In this document: positions 46,160 to 57,739 of the stretch, piece by piece | Position numbering within the stretch: position 1 is the first letter of the stretch | Layout of the letters: every line of letters begins with the position of its first letter | NCBI RefSeq assembly: GCF_000003855.2 | Contig: NW_003101660.1 | Span: forward strand, 62,001-126,000 | Length of the DNA stretch: 64,000 bases | Reading direction: 5' to 3' | Origin: Blastomyces gilchristii SLH14081 | Taxonomy: Eukaryota > Ascomycota > Eurotiomycetes > Onygenales > Ajellomycetaceae | Made by a program: the position numbers and the translations under genes | Notes under the pieces: generated by a model | Told to the model about the DNA's origin: nothing | Databases searched by the model: none | What the model saw: only the letters and a program-made list of their open reading frames with translations

Positions 46160-47684
46160 GGTGACGATAAGAAGAGAGACGAAATCCTTAAAAACCCTTA
46201 AAAGGCTATAGATGCGGGCAATATAGGACGAAACGCGGAGAGGGCCTGGGAAATGGAGGTACGATTGCTACAAGACATGCGTATCACGAATTTTCCCGTG
46301 ATATCTTGAGTAGTATAATGAGAGCAAGAAATTTCTACTGCTCAGCTGCGAGAGGGGGGGGTTGACTGGGTATGTCAGGCGAAGTGAATCTCAGCCACAA
46401 GATCTAGAATGGTAACTACAAGGTTTTCGCACAGGGCGAAAAGATTGCAGCTTGAGCGGCAGGTGGTGTTCGAAAGCGTTGACGTAGGGCGAATACATAG
46501 ACAGGCGCTCTATCTTTCTTGGTAGCAGAAGGCTTAGGAGGGACCTGATGAGGAACGTGGGTTGGGCTGAGACAACGAGATATCCCGGTGAGTACGGAAT
46601 GGTGGAACGTTGAGATCAACGCCGATTATATGGGTTTCGAAGCAGTATCAGAAGGCCCAGTTTAGAGATCAAACTGTCTGGATAAGTCGGTGTGGTGATG
46701 GTGAGAATGAAGATGTGTGGTGGATGGAGGATGGAAGATGAAAGAGAAAGTTTTTGAGGGAAGACAAGGCAAAGAAGAGGCGGCGGTGGCTAACTAAATC
46801 CGGTAATTCGGTGGCGGCAGAATTATAATTTTTCATTGAGCGCTGACTAAGCGGGACAACCCGAGCCCACCGAGGCCGGATGATCACGTGATATTGTCCG
46901 TGTTTGCTCCAATTAGGAAATTTGACGTCAAAGTTGCTCTTGTGCAATGATACATCGCCATTTAGGAGAAAGACAGAGTTCCTGCTTTCATATTTCATTC
47001 TCTTTTACATATAAATAATTGTAAAAAAGACGGAATTATTTCTTTCATTTTCTCTGAATCCCCTGACTGAATACTGTCTTTCCAATCTCGTCTCCATTTT
47101 CATTATAGATTACTACTATCCACGACGCAAAGAAGTTACGGTTGCTCCTGAAAACTCAGGTAGATCATCCCTTTCTCCGGGACCTCCTTAGCATCATCTT
47201 GTTTCCTACATTTCGATATATGATGTATTCATATGCGTGTATATTTTCCAATCTTCCGCACTATCTATCTCCCAAGATATGCTGAGCGCGTTGGTTGGTC
47301 TATTTAGTGTGCTCCTTTCCATTGTTTCATTGCATACATAAGAATAAAATCTTGATTTGATCCTGTATTAAAAAGAGAGAGAGAAAAAGCTACATGCTCA
47401 AATTCATTAAAACATATCTGTATTCTTCATAGTGCTGTCTGCTCTTCTTTACTTTGTTATATATGTTGCTGGGAGTGAGTCACTAATTAACTTCATTAGG
47501 AACACAAACAAACATCTTTCTTTGGACCCTTTTCCCTCTATTCCACTTCTACTGATATCAGCTGGCCCGCCCATCTTGATATCACTTGCTAGTGTAACGA
47601 CCAACTGCAAGCAACCTCGTTTCATACACTTTTCCTAGTCACTACAAGAAAGAGTATACCTCTGCCCTATTCCATCGCATAGCC
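46160..47684. other. Divergent promoter region, eIF5 / THI6
   Basis: 1.5 kb with no gene seen. I looked for a thiamine-pyrophosphate riboswitch before THI6 and found no convincing one. Confidence 0.5.
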
Positions 47685-49580
47685 ATGGACCTCTCCGTAT
47701 ACTTGGTAACGGACTCTACTCCTGCCATTCTAGGCAATAGGGATTTGTGTGAGGTAGTTCAAGATGCCCTTGAAGGGGGTAAGTCCTTACTCGCCGTGGA
47801 GTGCATTGCCATATTTGCTGATTTGCCACTATTAACTAGGAGTCACTGTTGTCCAGTATAGAGACAAGCATAGTGACACTGGTGTTATGATTGATATGGC
47901 GAAGAGACTCCACGGAATTACGAAAAAGTATAATGTTCCTCTAATCATCAATGACCGAGTCGATGTTGCGTTAGCTGTTGGTGCCGAAGGCGTTCATCTT
48001 GGACAGGATGACATGAGTTAGTGACGCCGTCCTTGCCTGCTATATTGCGGGAAGCTAAGCTGTGTTTGCGACTTTTCTTTTAGAAATAACTGAGGCGAAG
48101 AAATTATTGCCACCCAACACCTACATCGGGGTATCAGTACGCTCCAACGAGGAAGCGTTCAGGGCAGTCCAGGATGGCGCTGATTACGTCGGGATTGGAA
48201 CTGTATTCGCGACGCCCACGTAAGTTAGTTGATCTTACGAGCCCCTTACTGTTCTTTGATCATCCTGAAGCTTAGGATCTACAAATTATGGAACTTTAAA
48301 TTGATCGTGACAAAGGAAAACCGACACCAAGTCTATTATCGGGACTGCTGGCACGAGGGATATTTTGGCGTTTCTTTCTACAATGCCCAGAAAAGTGGGA
48401 GCTGTTGCAATCGGTGGTATTAACTTGACAAATGTCCAGCGAGTTATCTACCAATCACAAGCACCTCTTAAGAGCCTTGATGGGGCTGCGATTGTGAGTG
48501 CAATCATGGCAGCGGAAAGCCCGAGAGAAGCCGCCGCATCGTTCTGCAGACTTGTGAAGCAAATCCCTGCCTCAGCCACTTTACCCGTCCCTCCTCGAGA
48601 GAATGAAGTTTCCCTGTTATTAGATCAAGTACCAGATATCGTCAGCTTGGTGGCTACAAAGCGACCGCTGTGTCACAACATGATCAATTTTGTGGTGGCT
48701 AATTTTGCTGCAAACGTTGCAATTGCGATGTAAGAACTCTCGATTAGTTATCATTCAGCCGGGTTCATTATAGCTGACTTTAATATAGTGGCGCGTCTCC
48801 AATCATGTCCGGGTACGGTCCTGAAGCGCCTGACCTCGCCAAAAACGGTGGCTCATTATTAATTAATATGGGGACCCTTAACAACGAAAGCCTCGACAAT
48901 TACCTCCAGGCCCTACGGGCTTATAATGCCGAAGGAAACCCTGTTGTGTTTGATCCAGTCGGGGCTGGTGCTACCGACATTCGCCGCAAAGCAACGAAAC
49001 AACTCCTTGCCGGTGGATATTTCGATCTCATTAAAGGCAATGAAAGCGAGTTGATTCAGGTGTACGGTAAAGCTCGTGGGAATCAGGTCGGCGTCGACAG
49101 CGGACCCAGTACTTTGAACCCCGAAGAAAAGGCGAAGCTTGTCAAAGACCTTGCGAGGCGGGAGAGTAAGCTTTCCTTCTTCACCCCCCCCAGCCTTCCT
49201 CCTTTTTTTCATTCTTGTGCTACCTTGCGTGCCTTGTTTTGTTCGGCGGGAAATATTCAAAGAAAACAACGACCTACACAATCCATTATATTACATGTTT
49301 CCTTTCTCCAATCTATACACACATAACAAACCTCCCCTTAAGGATTGGCATAGGCAGCCACCAGGCTCTTGATTCCGAAATGTTTAAATAACCGCCTATT
49401 TTCCCAGGAAACATCGTTCTTCTCACTGGCAGTGTGGACTACCTGAGTGATGGCGAGCGCACTCTCGCCATTGGCAATGGCCATCAGTTCCTCGGCCATA
49501 TTACAGGCGTAAGTCTTACCTCAACACTTTACCTCAAATTTATTTTCATTTTTAATTTATTTTTTCTTCCATTGCCTACC

Positions 49581-49630
<50 letters not shown>

Positions 49631-49985
49631 CCAAACTAACCAACCCAACTCCACCGCCTAGACCGGCTGCATAATCGGCACCATGGCCGCCTCCTTCCTC
49701 GCCGTGCACAGAAGTGACAAGCTACTCGCAGTGTTCGCCAGTTTACTCCTTCTCGAAATTGCCGCTGAGCGCGCCGCCATGAAAGACGGAGTACACGGCC
49801 CCGGCACATTTCTCCCGGCTTTTATCGATGAACTATTCACGTTGAGGCAGTGGGCTGTTGACTGGAAAAGTGGTGATGCTGCTGGTGGTACTGGTGCAGG
49901 CGCCAAAACATCGAACGGTGACGCTTCCGCTGTAGACGAGAATATCTTCAGGAAGATGGCGAAGGTGCATCTGATCAATATGTAG
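47685..49985 (+). CDS. THI6: Bifunctional thiamine-phosphate synthase / hydroxyethylthiazole kinase
   Basis: Joins the HMP and thiazole halves of thiamine and also phosphorylates the thiazole. Seven exons: 47685-47778, 47840-48016, 48084-48219, 48316-48729, 48789-49165, 49408-49508 and 49662-49985, giving 540 residues, the normal size. The N-terminal TIM-barrel synthase shows YLVTDS, TVVQYRDK, PLIINDRVD, GVHLGQDDM, SVRSNEEA, IGTVFATPT and IGTAGTRDIL. The C-terminal ThiM-like kinase starts near PDIVSLVATKRPLCHNMINFVVANF and has GASPIMS, NMGTL, NPVVFDPVGAGAT, LIKGNESEL, LLTGSVDYLSDG and TGTGC-equivalent TGCIIGTMAA. Each splice was fixed by restoring these motifs. Intron 6 (49509-49661) contains a 46-base poly(A) run just before the acceptor. 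Cytosolic. Confidence 0.95.
49582..49627. repeat. Poly(A) run inside THI6 intron 6
   Basis: 46 consecutive A about 35 bases before the intron acceptor at 49660-49661. Confidence 0.9.
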
Positions 49986-51935
49986 ACGGAGAAGGAATGC
50001 TCTTTGCTCTTTGCTTTTTATTTGTTTTATTTTTTATTTCTGTTTGTCGGTGGGTGTGTGCGTGCGTGACTCGATTGGGTTGTGTGGTCTCCTCAACGAT
50101 GCTGTGTGAAAAGTTGTGCAGGTCGTGGTTTTTAGCAGTTGATGGGTTTGATGGATTAATGGGTGATGATTGATTCTCTTCTGTTATTTCTTTTGAAATT
50201 TCTACTTTTGCCTATTGCTTTCTTCGACTTCTCCGTCCTTCCTCTTGTCATAAATTCTTTTGTTTTCTCTCGATTTCTTCCCTTCTTAAGTTCGCGAACT
50301 TTTCCCAACTGTCTACCCCCCGTCTTTGCACACCAGGGCTGATAAAAGAACAAATCCCGAATTAACCCGCCCAGGTTTTCTTTTCTCCCTTCTCTCTATT
50401 TGCGCTTTGTTCGTTTCTTGCCCCCATGTAATGGGTCCCCACCTTCCACCACTTACCCTCTCAGCTCCGCGCCCGGTTAACAGCAGAGCGCCAGTCGCTA
50501 CTCTTTCCATCCTGCTGCGGGCCAGCACCACTAAGCCCGCGCGCAATTCGCGACCCGCCCATTAACACTTTACACTTTTGTCCCCGAACGATTCATTTGT
50601 TCAAAGGAGATATTCGACGGCTGGTTTGCCGTTCTCACACCCCCGGATCAGCTCACGCAGTGTTAACCCTCCACTCTATCTCGGGAGTCTATGGCGTTGA
50701 AAAGCAACCCCATTGAAGGATGGTTTGCGTGAGGAAAGTCTGAACGGAGAGGAAGGCAGAATTGATTCGGAACATGTCGGCAATACATTTCAGACTTGAG
50801 GGAAGAGGAAAGAACTTGGTGAATACTACCTACGTCACTGGGCCTGAGTACAATGCTGCTGCATACTTTCTCATCGCCCGCCACTTCGGTACGGTTTCGG
50901 GTTTCTGTGTATTTTCTCATCAGCGACGAGTGGCGTCCGCGCCCTCCCCGCTTCAAAAGACGTCTCGCTCCGCCCTCTTTTCTATTGCTTTCTCGCGGGT
51001 GGGTTCTCGCTCTCTCCCTGCATCTCCCCCCCCTTTCTGTAGCCCTTTGTGAGCGAGGGTGGGGGGTTGGGAATCTTGCTGGGGGAGAGAGGGGAGGGAT
51101 AAGGGCTACGGACGGTCCATGTCGCACACCCGCTGAGCAGGCTCGCCATAGTCATTCCATGGACATATAGTTATTGTCCAGTCATGCATGGCCTTAAATG
51201 TTCAGCTGCGCCTGATTCTCTCGCTCACCACACGCCCTCAGCCACCGGTTTCTCTGTTCTCCTGATCGCCCTACCATTCCTCCACCTGCAGTATTTGCCA
51301 GTCCAGTTCGATGAACCGGTTCCTTTATTTTTTTGGTTCTTTTTTTCTTTTTTGGAAATTAGTACTAGTGAACTACTTTACAGAGCATCCGGCGCCGCGG
51401 CTGTCAATTTCCTCCACTCAGCTCTTCTCCTTCTCTGCTGTTGTCTTCCCTCCTCTTATCTCGCACCTTCACCGCCCGCCCCCGGGCCGGCCCTGCTCTT
51501 TTGCAGAGGCAGTGCAGTATGGTGGGAGAAGACACGAGGGAAAGTGCAGCCAAGAGCGCGGCAGCCAAGAGCGCGGAGTCAAGGAGCTGTTTGGGAGTTT
51601 TGCTGGGTAGATGATTATGACATACATATATATATATATACTGGAATTGAGAACATGTTCGTTGCGTGACGGAGCACCTAGTTATGTTGTTGGTGCCTTC
51701 GCAGGCCTCACATTTCTTTTCATCAGCCCCATCGATTCACAAAAGCTTTACATTCGCCGAATATGAGATAGACTTATACCCTCTACATGTCAGAAACATA
51801 CAATTGTTCCCTTACCCCTTGTTTCTCTTAGCCAGATAGATTAGGATTAGATACCAGTTCCCTCCATAAACAAAAACAGCCACGTCTTAAAAAACAAAAA
51901 CAATGTAATAAAATAACTAAAACCTAAAAAGAAAA
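49986..51935. other. 2-kb intergenic region
   Basis: 3' flanks of THI6 (+) and the isochorismatase-like gene (-). C/T-rich from 50200 to 51500. Several short frames are open on both strands but none has protein-like composition, and I see no gene. Confidence 0.45.
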
Positions 51936-53106
51936 TCAAATCTTACTCCCACAAAACACCCCAAGCGCCTTCTTCGTCTCCTCCCCACTCTCCTTCACAA
52001 GCCCACTAATCTGCCTGAAAACAGCATGCTTCGCATCCCCCATAATCTCAAACAACAGACTCTCGCTCGTCGTCACAATCGCCCCCGCATCCCTCAGCCG
52101 CGCCAGCGCCACCACCCGTTCCTCAGGGTTCACACTGCTCACCCCATCAGCAACCACATACACTCTGTGGCCCAGCGCCAGCAGGTCCAGCGTCGTCTGC
52201 GTGACGCAGATGTGCGACTCGATGCCGACGATGATGGCGTCGAGGGGTACTGGCTGTCCGCCGTCGGCAGCCGCGGTGATGGTGGTGGGTAAGCAGGCTT
52301 TCAGCTCTGGGGTTACCATGGAGAAGAGGGTTTTGTCGAGGTCGGCGCGGACGTTGGGGTTTGTGGCTGGGTCGAGGTAGGGGTTGAATTCGGAGACGGT
52401 GGCGCCGAGGCGGGCGCGGTTTTGGGTTGTGATGTAGATGGGGATGTTGAGGGGTTTGGCGGCTTTGAGGAGTTTGGTTGTTGTGGTGATTCTGGGGTTG
52501 GTTATGTTAGTTTATGGTAGCTTCTCGAGTTGGTTTATTTTATTTTATTTTATTTTATTTTATTTATCGCCGCGCAGGTGTCTGAGGTCGTGGGAGGGAT
52601 GGGAGCGGAGAAAAAGCGGGGAGAGCTGACAGTTTCGGGAACTCATAGATAATCGGGCGGAATTTCTCCTGGATATCGCAAATGCTGTAAGCGCAAATCA
52701 AATCCCAGCGCAGCGGTCAGTAAACCATGTCGCGTCCTGTAGTAGCTACAAAGATACAGCCTCCTCAGGTCTCTTCATAATCATCTAACTCGTATTGAGG
52801 GGCGTGTGGGGTACACATACAAGAGAGCCGGATTGCCTACCACCCACCACCGCACGACACAATGACGCATCTATCAGCAAAATCGCATTCCTAACCTATC
52901 TCAAACAGAAGAGAAACACAGGCATAGCTAAACTTACGAATCCGCTCCGCCTTCGCATTGCGTGCAAGCGCAGCTGTTCCGGTGGACGACATTCTTGCTG
53001 GCGAGATAATGGGGCTTTTGGAGTAGCGTTTTGCGGCACGGAGCGACGACGAGGGAGCAAACGAGGGGAGGAATCGGGGCGAGAAACGGAGGGTGCTCGT
53101 TGGCAT
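51936..53106 (-). CDS. Isochorismatase-family hydrolase, probably mitochondrial
   Basis: Cysteine hydrolase fold; fungal and animal relatives (ISOC1/2 type) have no settled substrate. Firm exons are 52684-52631 (ICDIQEKFRPIIYEFPKL) and 52491-51936 (TTKLLKAAKPLNIPIYITTQ... to FCGSKI). The active Cys is in VGIESHICVTQT, the catalytic Asp in CDIQEKF and the Lys in RADLDKTLF. The 5' part is less certain: an in-frame exon ends at 52938 with MSSTGTAALARNAKAERI, and a 10-base exon (52870-52861) would link it in phase to 52684. That model gives 224 residues from the ATG at 52992, or 262 from the in-frame ATG at 53106. The longer form begins with MPTSTLRFSPRFLPSFAPSS and then SLRAAKRYS, an Arg/Ser-rich stretch without acidic residues, like a mitochondrial presequence. 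The intron 52492-52630 carries a TTTTA repeat. Confidence 0.8.
52534..52566. repeat. TTTTA pentanucleotide microsatellite
   Basis: About six copies of TTTTA (plus strand) inside an intron of the isochorismatase-like gene. Confidence 0.8.
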
Positions 53107-53765
53107 GAGGGCACGACGTGGGAGGGGTAGATTGGATGGGAGATTGGGAGGTTGGGAGGTTGGGAGGTTGCGATATAGTTACTGCGTATGTGAGAGAGAG
53201 AGATATCTGACGGAACTCGGGGAAATCGGGGAGTTTGCCGGTTGGTCGGGTCGGGAACAAGTGGTTGAATTGCCGGCGGCGGCGTTGGGGTTCGGAACAG
53301 TATTGCCGGCCCGGCTTGGAAGTTGGAGCCAAAAGCATTGCGGGACTCCGGCTCAATGTTCTTCCGTCGCTACTTCATCTTAAAACAACAACTTATCATT
53401 TTTAACAGTACGGAGTACAGATATCAAAACTGAAAAATAATAAAATAAAATTCCCCAAAAGAGCTGAAATCCATATGTATTATGTATGCAAAAGAAAGAA
53501 AACCACAACTCTATGGATGCATGCATGTGTATGTGTGTGTGTGTATGTGTGTGTGTGTATCACTGGGGAATCTCAACCAGCAAGAAAATGGAAAGAATCT
53601 ATACATGCCAGCCAAGCCACCCACCCACCCACCCTCTTCTTTCTCCCTCTCTTTGTCTTTTTTCATGTACCATCATCTACCATCTTCCACTCTCACACTT
53701 ACCCCGCCCTAAGAAAAACAAAAACACCCACTTTCATCCCCCCGGGACCCCCTATATCATAAGTC
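53107..53765. other. Intergenic region with GT repeats
   Basis: Holds a GTGTAT/GTGT microsatellite around 53525-53560 and one TACGGAGTA motif (53409). I see no gene. Confidence 0.5.
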
Positions 53766-54090
53766 TCACTTATGTGTCCCCTTCCCCTGCTCCTTCATAA
53801 ACTTGACAAATGACTTCTTATGCACCAGCCCCGCATACTGCCCATCGCGCAGGACACACATGTACCGCAGGCCGAGTTTGACGAAGCATTGATAGACGAG
53901 GCTTATGGGTGAGTGTATATCGAGGGCCACGGGAGCCTAGAGAGAAGTAGTAAACACAATATCGGTTAGTTGTGTGTATATATATATACTTTGTATTTGT
54001 ATTTGGCATTTGGCCACGAGGGCGGATTGTGAAGAATGGATGTGGATGTGGGGAAATAAATTAGAAGAAGAAGCGTAAACGCAACAGGGG

Positions 54091-54153
<63 letters not shown>

Positions 54154-56990
54154 AGAGAGAGAGAGAACATACCGGATCAATAAACGGTGTAAAATCCGCC
54201 ATCCGCCCCGTTGAATCGACCCTCTCTCGATCCCGATCCCCCTCCGCACTCCAACCCTCATACGAACTATCAATACACATCAAACACATCGCCTCCTCCT
54301 CGTCCTCGAGCCTATCAAGCGCATACTCAAGCTCGGGCGCAGGGATCAGCCCGACCAGGATATTCTTGCGCAGGATCGGCAGGCCGCCGTCCAGTTCGCC
54401 GGCTAGGAGGAGCACGTCGAGTTTTTGGCGCAGCTCCGTGGCGGGGACGAGCGGGGAGTTGGAGATGTCTATGATACGGTTCTTGCGGACGCGGGGGACG
54501 AGTTCGCTGAGTTCGATGTCGGAGGTTGGGTGGAGTTTGTTGTCGAGGTAGGGGTAGGAGTTCATGTCCGTGAGGAGGTCCTGGAGGTGTGTTAGCATAA
54601 TCATACGGGCGAGTTATTGACCCACTTGGGTGAGTTTGACGTATAGGAGGTGGAAAAAACTTACATAGATGCTCAGCGGTTCCATTGCATCCGCAGTCCA
54701 TTTGGCGCAGAGGATTGCTAGGGAAAAGGGAAGCACATGGTCGAGGCTACCCGTTAATTCAAACAGGATGATAACCAGCGTCACAGAAAGTCGCGTAACA
54801 CCGCACATCGTAGAGCCAGCAGCGATAAGAGCGTAAACTCCCGGGTTTATGCACGACAGAGCATCCCGCGAGCTGGAGCAGCTGCCAAAAAGAAAAGAGT
54901 CTGGGAAATGTACAACGAAATACTGGGCAATGTGGCCGACGATCCTGCCTAGTAAGCCACCGACAACCATAGACGGAACGTAGATGCCGGCAGGCACTTT
55001 GATCCCAAATGTTATAATGGTCAGAATGCTTTTGATAACAAAAAGCAATGACAAGGTAACGGATCACCTCGGGGATCTTGTCGCCCGTGGGGCAGAGTCC
55101 CCGTTCTCGATTCGGTGTCCGGATCACACGGACTGGCAAGCTCGAAAAGAAGTTCTGAAACGGGCAGCTTCGTATAGCGATTCCAAAAGCTAACTAAGCC
55201 CGTGATTAATGAAACTAAGACGACTTCCAGCAGCGGCCAGCGTTTGATAACGGGAATGCGGCGGAACGACTGTGCCCACAGTTTCGAGGCTTTGATAAAC
55301 AAGGCACCCGAAGCACCTCCAAGGACCCCGAGGAGCATAAATATCAGAAGCTCGAAAACTTTCCAGTCTGAGACATATCGAACCTCGAACAACACAATTT
55401 TTCCGGTGCCATACGGGTTCAGGAATTTTAAAGAGAGGGCGGCAGCCTATTCCGGGATTAGTGTACATCACCACTGTAACTTATAAAATGGGGCAGCTCA
55501 CAATGCAACAGAAGAATGTTCGAAAGAGTGTTTTGGGAGGGAAATAATAGCTAGGGCACGGATTTTGTTAGCTTTCGAATGCATCCTTGAAATGTAATAT
55601 ACTTTCCTGCTCTAACAGAGCAAAATGCGTACCTGACTTCTTCCAGACCGAACAAGACGCCTCCAATAGGGGCACCAAATGCAACACCAACACCGCTAGC
55701 AGCACTAGCACTCAACACCTCACGCCGTTTACCATCGTTGTGGTGATACTTCGAGAATATTCGACAGGATATGTTTCCAATGCAAGAGGCAATATGGACG
55801 TAGGGGCCCTCTTTTCCAACACTTAGTCCCGAGGCGACAGCCAACACAAGAGCCAACGTCTTTATGACCAGTGTTTTGAAGCCCAGATATCCATGAAGGA
55901 CAAACCCACTGAGGATGACCTTCACCTCTGCAACACCACTTCCAGCAGCAGAGTAGTAAACCATAGGGGGAGCAGCAACTATCCCTCTCTGTGGCGACTG
56001 GCTAGAGGAGCTTGTTTTCCGATCGCGTATCGGTGAATCGCCGGGCGACTCTATCTCAGCTCCTAGATCCTCATCCAATGTAGATAGTGAGACCGATGAC
56101 GGCACGACTGTTTTCGTAAGAAGCGTAAGTACACACGAGCACGCTGCAAGAACAACAGCCCAAAAGACAAAAGCAACAAAGTCGATCCATTTCCGGTCGA
56201 TGGGGGACGACTCTAAAATCTCCGCCCAGGACAACCACGCATCACACTCCTGCTCCTCAGGCAAGCAGCAGCGTCGTCTGCTGAAGAACCAGTTCTCCGT
56301 ACAGAACCCTTCTTTGACGTCAAACATGGCATTCTCCGTAACGTCGACGAAATACGCGACGCAGGCCGTTAGGCATCCAATGACCGCAACCAAAATCCAG
56401 CCTTGCGCTCCGTCAGCCCAAGCCAGCAGCCGCCCGCGAATATCCCTGCGGCTCCGCAGCTGTCTGAGCCGGATGCCATCTGCGATGCTATCATGCACCC
56501 AGTCGGTGGATGTAAACTGGTCGTACCACACCCTGTCATCCAAAAACGAGGCGCCCAGGGAATTCTTCGAGGAGTAGTCCCCCGTATCTGTGTGCGACCA
56601 GTCGCGTCCACCGAACTTGACAGCCTGGGAGTTTGCGCGGCTGTGGTTCCTGGGTATCCGAACACTGCCAGCGGTGCTGGGATGTCTGTGGAAAGGGGGC
56701 GGGCGGGTGCTAGAGGCAGAATTGGGGATGGTGGTGTAAGTGCGGTTTGAGTCGTCCGCAGCGCCCAAGAGACCTGTTCTCTCGTCCATGTCTGTTGTTG
56801 TGGGACGACGGGGGAGACGGCTGCGGATATCCAACTCCGCAAAACGAGTAGTTTGTTCACGCCGGCTGGTTGGGGATGGCGGCGAGGTCACTATCAGCCG
56901 GGGATTATCATCTTGGTCGCTGGTGCTGTCGTCGTCGTCACCACCCAGCCCAGAAGCGTTGGAGACGGATCGCTGGAGAGCAGGAGTCAT
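53766..56990 (-). CDS. CLC voltage-gated chloride channel/transporter, reading frame broken twice
   Basis: Membrane chloride channel or Cl-/H+ exchanger, likely in the endomembrane system. Exons: 56990-55633, 55550-55502, 55446-54665, 54580-54173 and 53936-53766, giving about 921 residues if the frame is continuous. The N-terminal about 170 residues are disordered (Ser/Arg/Asp-rich). Channel motifs are GSGVAEVK, GKEGPYVH (gating Glu), AFGAPIGGVLFGLEEV (spanning the first splice end) and GIKVPAGIYVPSMVVGG. The C-terminus carries two CBS segments (VRKNRIIDIS..., and FVKLGLRYMCVLRDG). Exon 3 does not keep one frame: it changes phase at a GGGG run (55099-55102) and again at a TTTTT run (55040-55044). 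Removing one base at each would give the conserved DKIPEVIRYLVIAF-VIKSILT order. The exon length (782, two more than a multiple of three) agrees. Sequencing error, pseudogene and an unusual intron are all possible. Confidence 0.88.
54091..54150. repeat. 60-base poly(A)/(T) run in a CLC intron
   Basis: 60 consecutive A on the plus strand (T on the gene strand), followed by GA repeats, inside the last CLC intron (53937-54172). Confidence 0.9.
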
Positions 56991-57715
56991 TGTATTGTAG
57001 TAGAGTGGTGGTAGCAACAGTAGTAGTCGAGGAAGAAGTAGCAAGCACACTTCCTTGAAAAGTCAAGTGTTACTTTATTTCCGACAGTCTATTAGAGATA
57101 AAGTCATAACAAGTCAGCTTACCCGGAGCGGGCAGATGTCAGAAACAGGATAAAAGGCAAAGTAATGTCATGTGGGACATGGGTAGCTTTGGCAGCGAGC
57201 ACTATCCGCGTTTTCCTTGCTGCTGGCTGTCAGGCGAGCGGTGGGAAGAGGCTGGGGATATTTAGGATAGGAACAGACACAGACAGACCAAGCAAATGAA
57301 GGCCGCCCTCCTCCCCAAGAACCATCCAAGGGCAGAAGCAAGCCAGCCCAAGTCCCCCCCCCAAAAGGTTAGGATCCAAACTGGCGCATTCAAGAGACGG
57401 TTGTAGTAGAATTGAACACACACACAAATGTAGATAGAGCGCGGGCGTGATGATGTTCTGTTTTGTTTGAGGTCAAGTTGTTTGGGGTTGTTTAACTAAA
57501 TAGATAGTTAACTAACTAACTAACTAGTTAGGGAGGGAGCGCTAACTAGCGCCAGAGGAGAAACGCGCGATGAGGTCACTGTTACTGCGGGGGGGAGGGA
57601 GGGAGGTTTACATATCGTAAGTATTATTATTTATTCCTCTACAATGATTGTTTGTTCTCAAACATGAGAGAATGGATTTTAGAGAATTTAGGTACATGTA
57701 TGTAATGTACTGTAC

Positions 57716-57739
57716 ATGTAGTTACATATGTAACTACAT
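57716..57739. repeat. Perfect 24-bp palindrome
   Basis: Arms read ATGTAGTTACAT and its exact reverse complement with no spacer, centred at 57727/57728. Further GTACATGTA palindromes lie just upstream (57692-57718). Confidence 0.85.

Noticed and set aside
46160..47684. TPP riboswitch before THI6
   Set aside because: No CTGAGA plus matching downstream motif or pairing helices were found. Fungal TPP switches are better known in THI4- and THI5-type genes.
50663..51127. 154-codon minus-strand frame
   Set aside because: Arg/Ser/Pro-rich composition from C/T-rich DNA, overlapped by open frames on the other strand; no conserved segment.
53966..54604. Read-through of a CLC exon into a poly-Phe stretch
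   Set aside because: This is the 60-T run of the intron; the splice donor after FIDP and the exon at 53936 restore the CBS domain.
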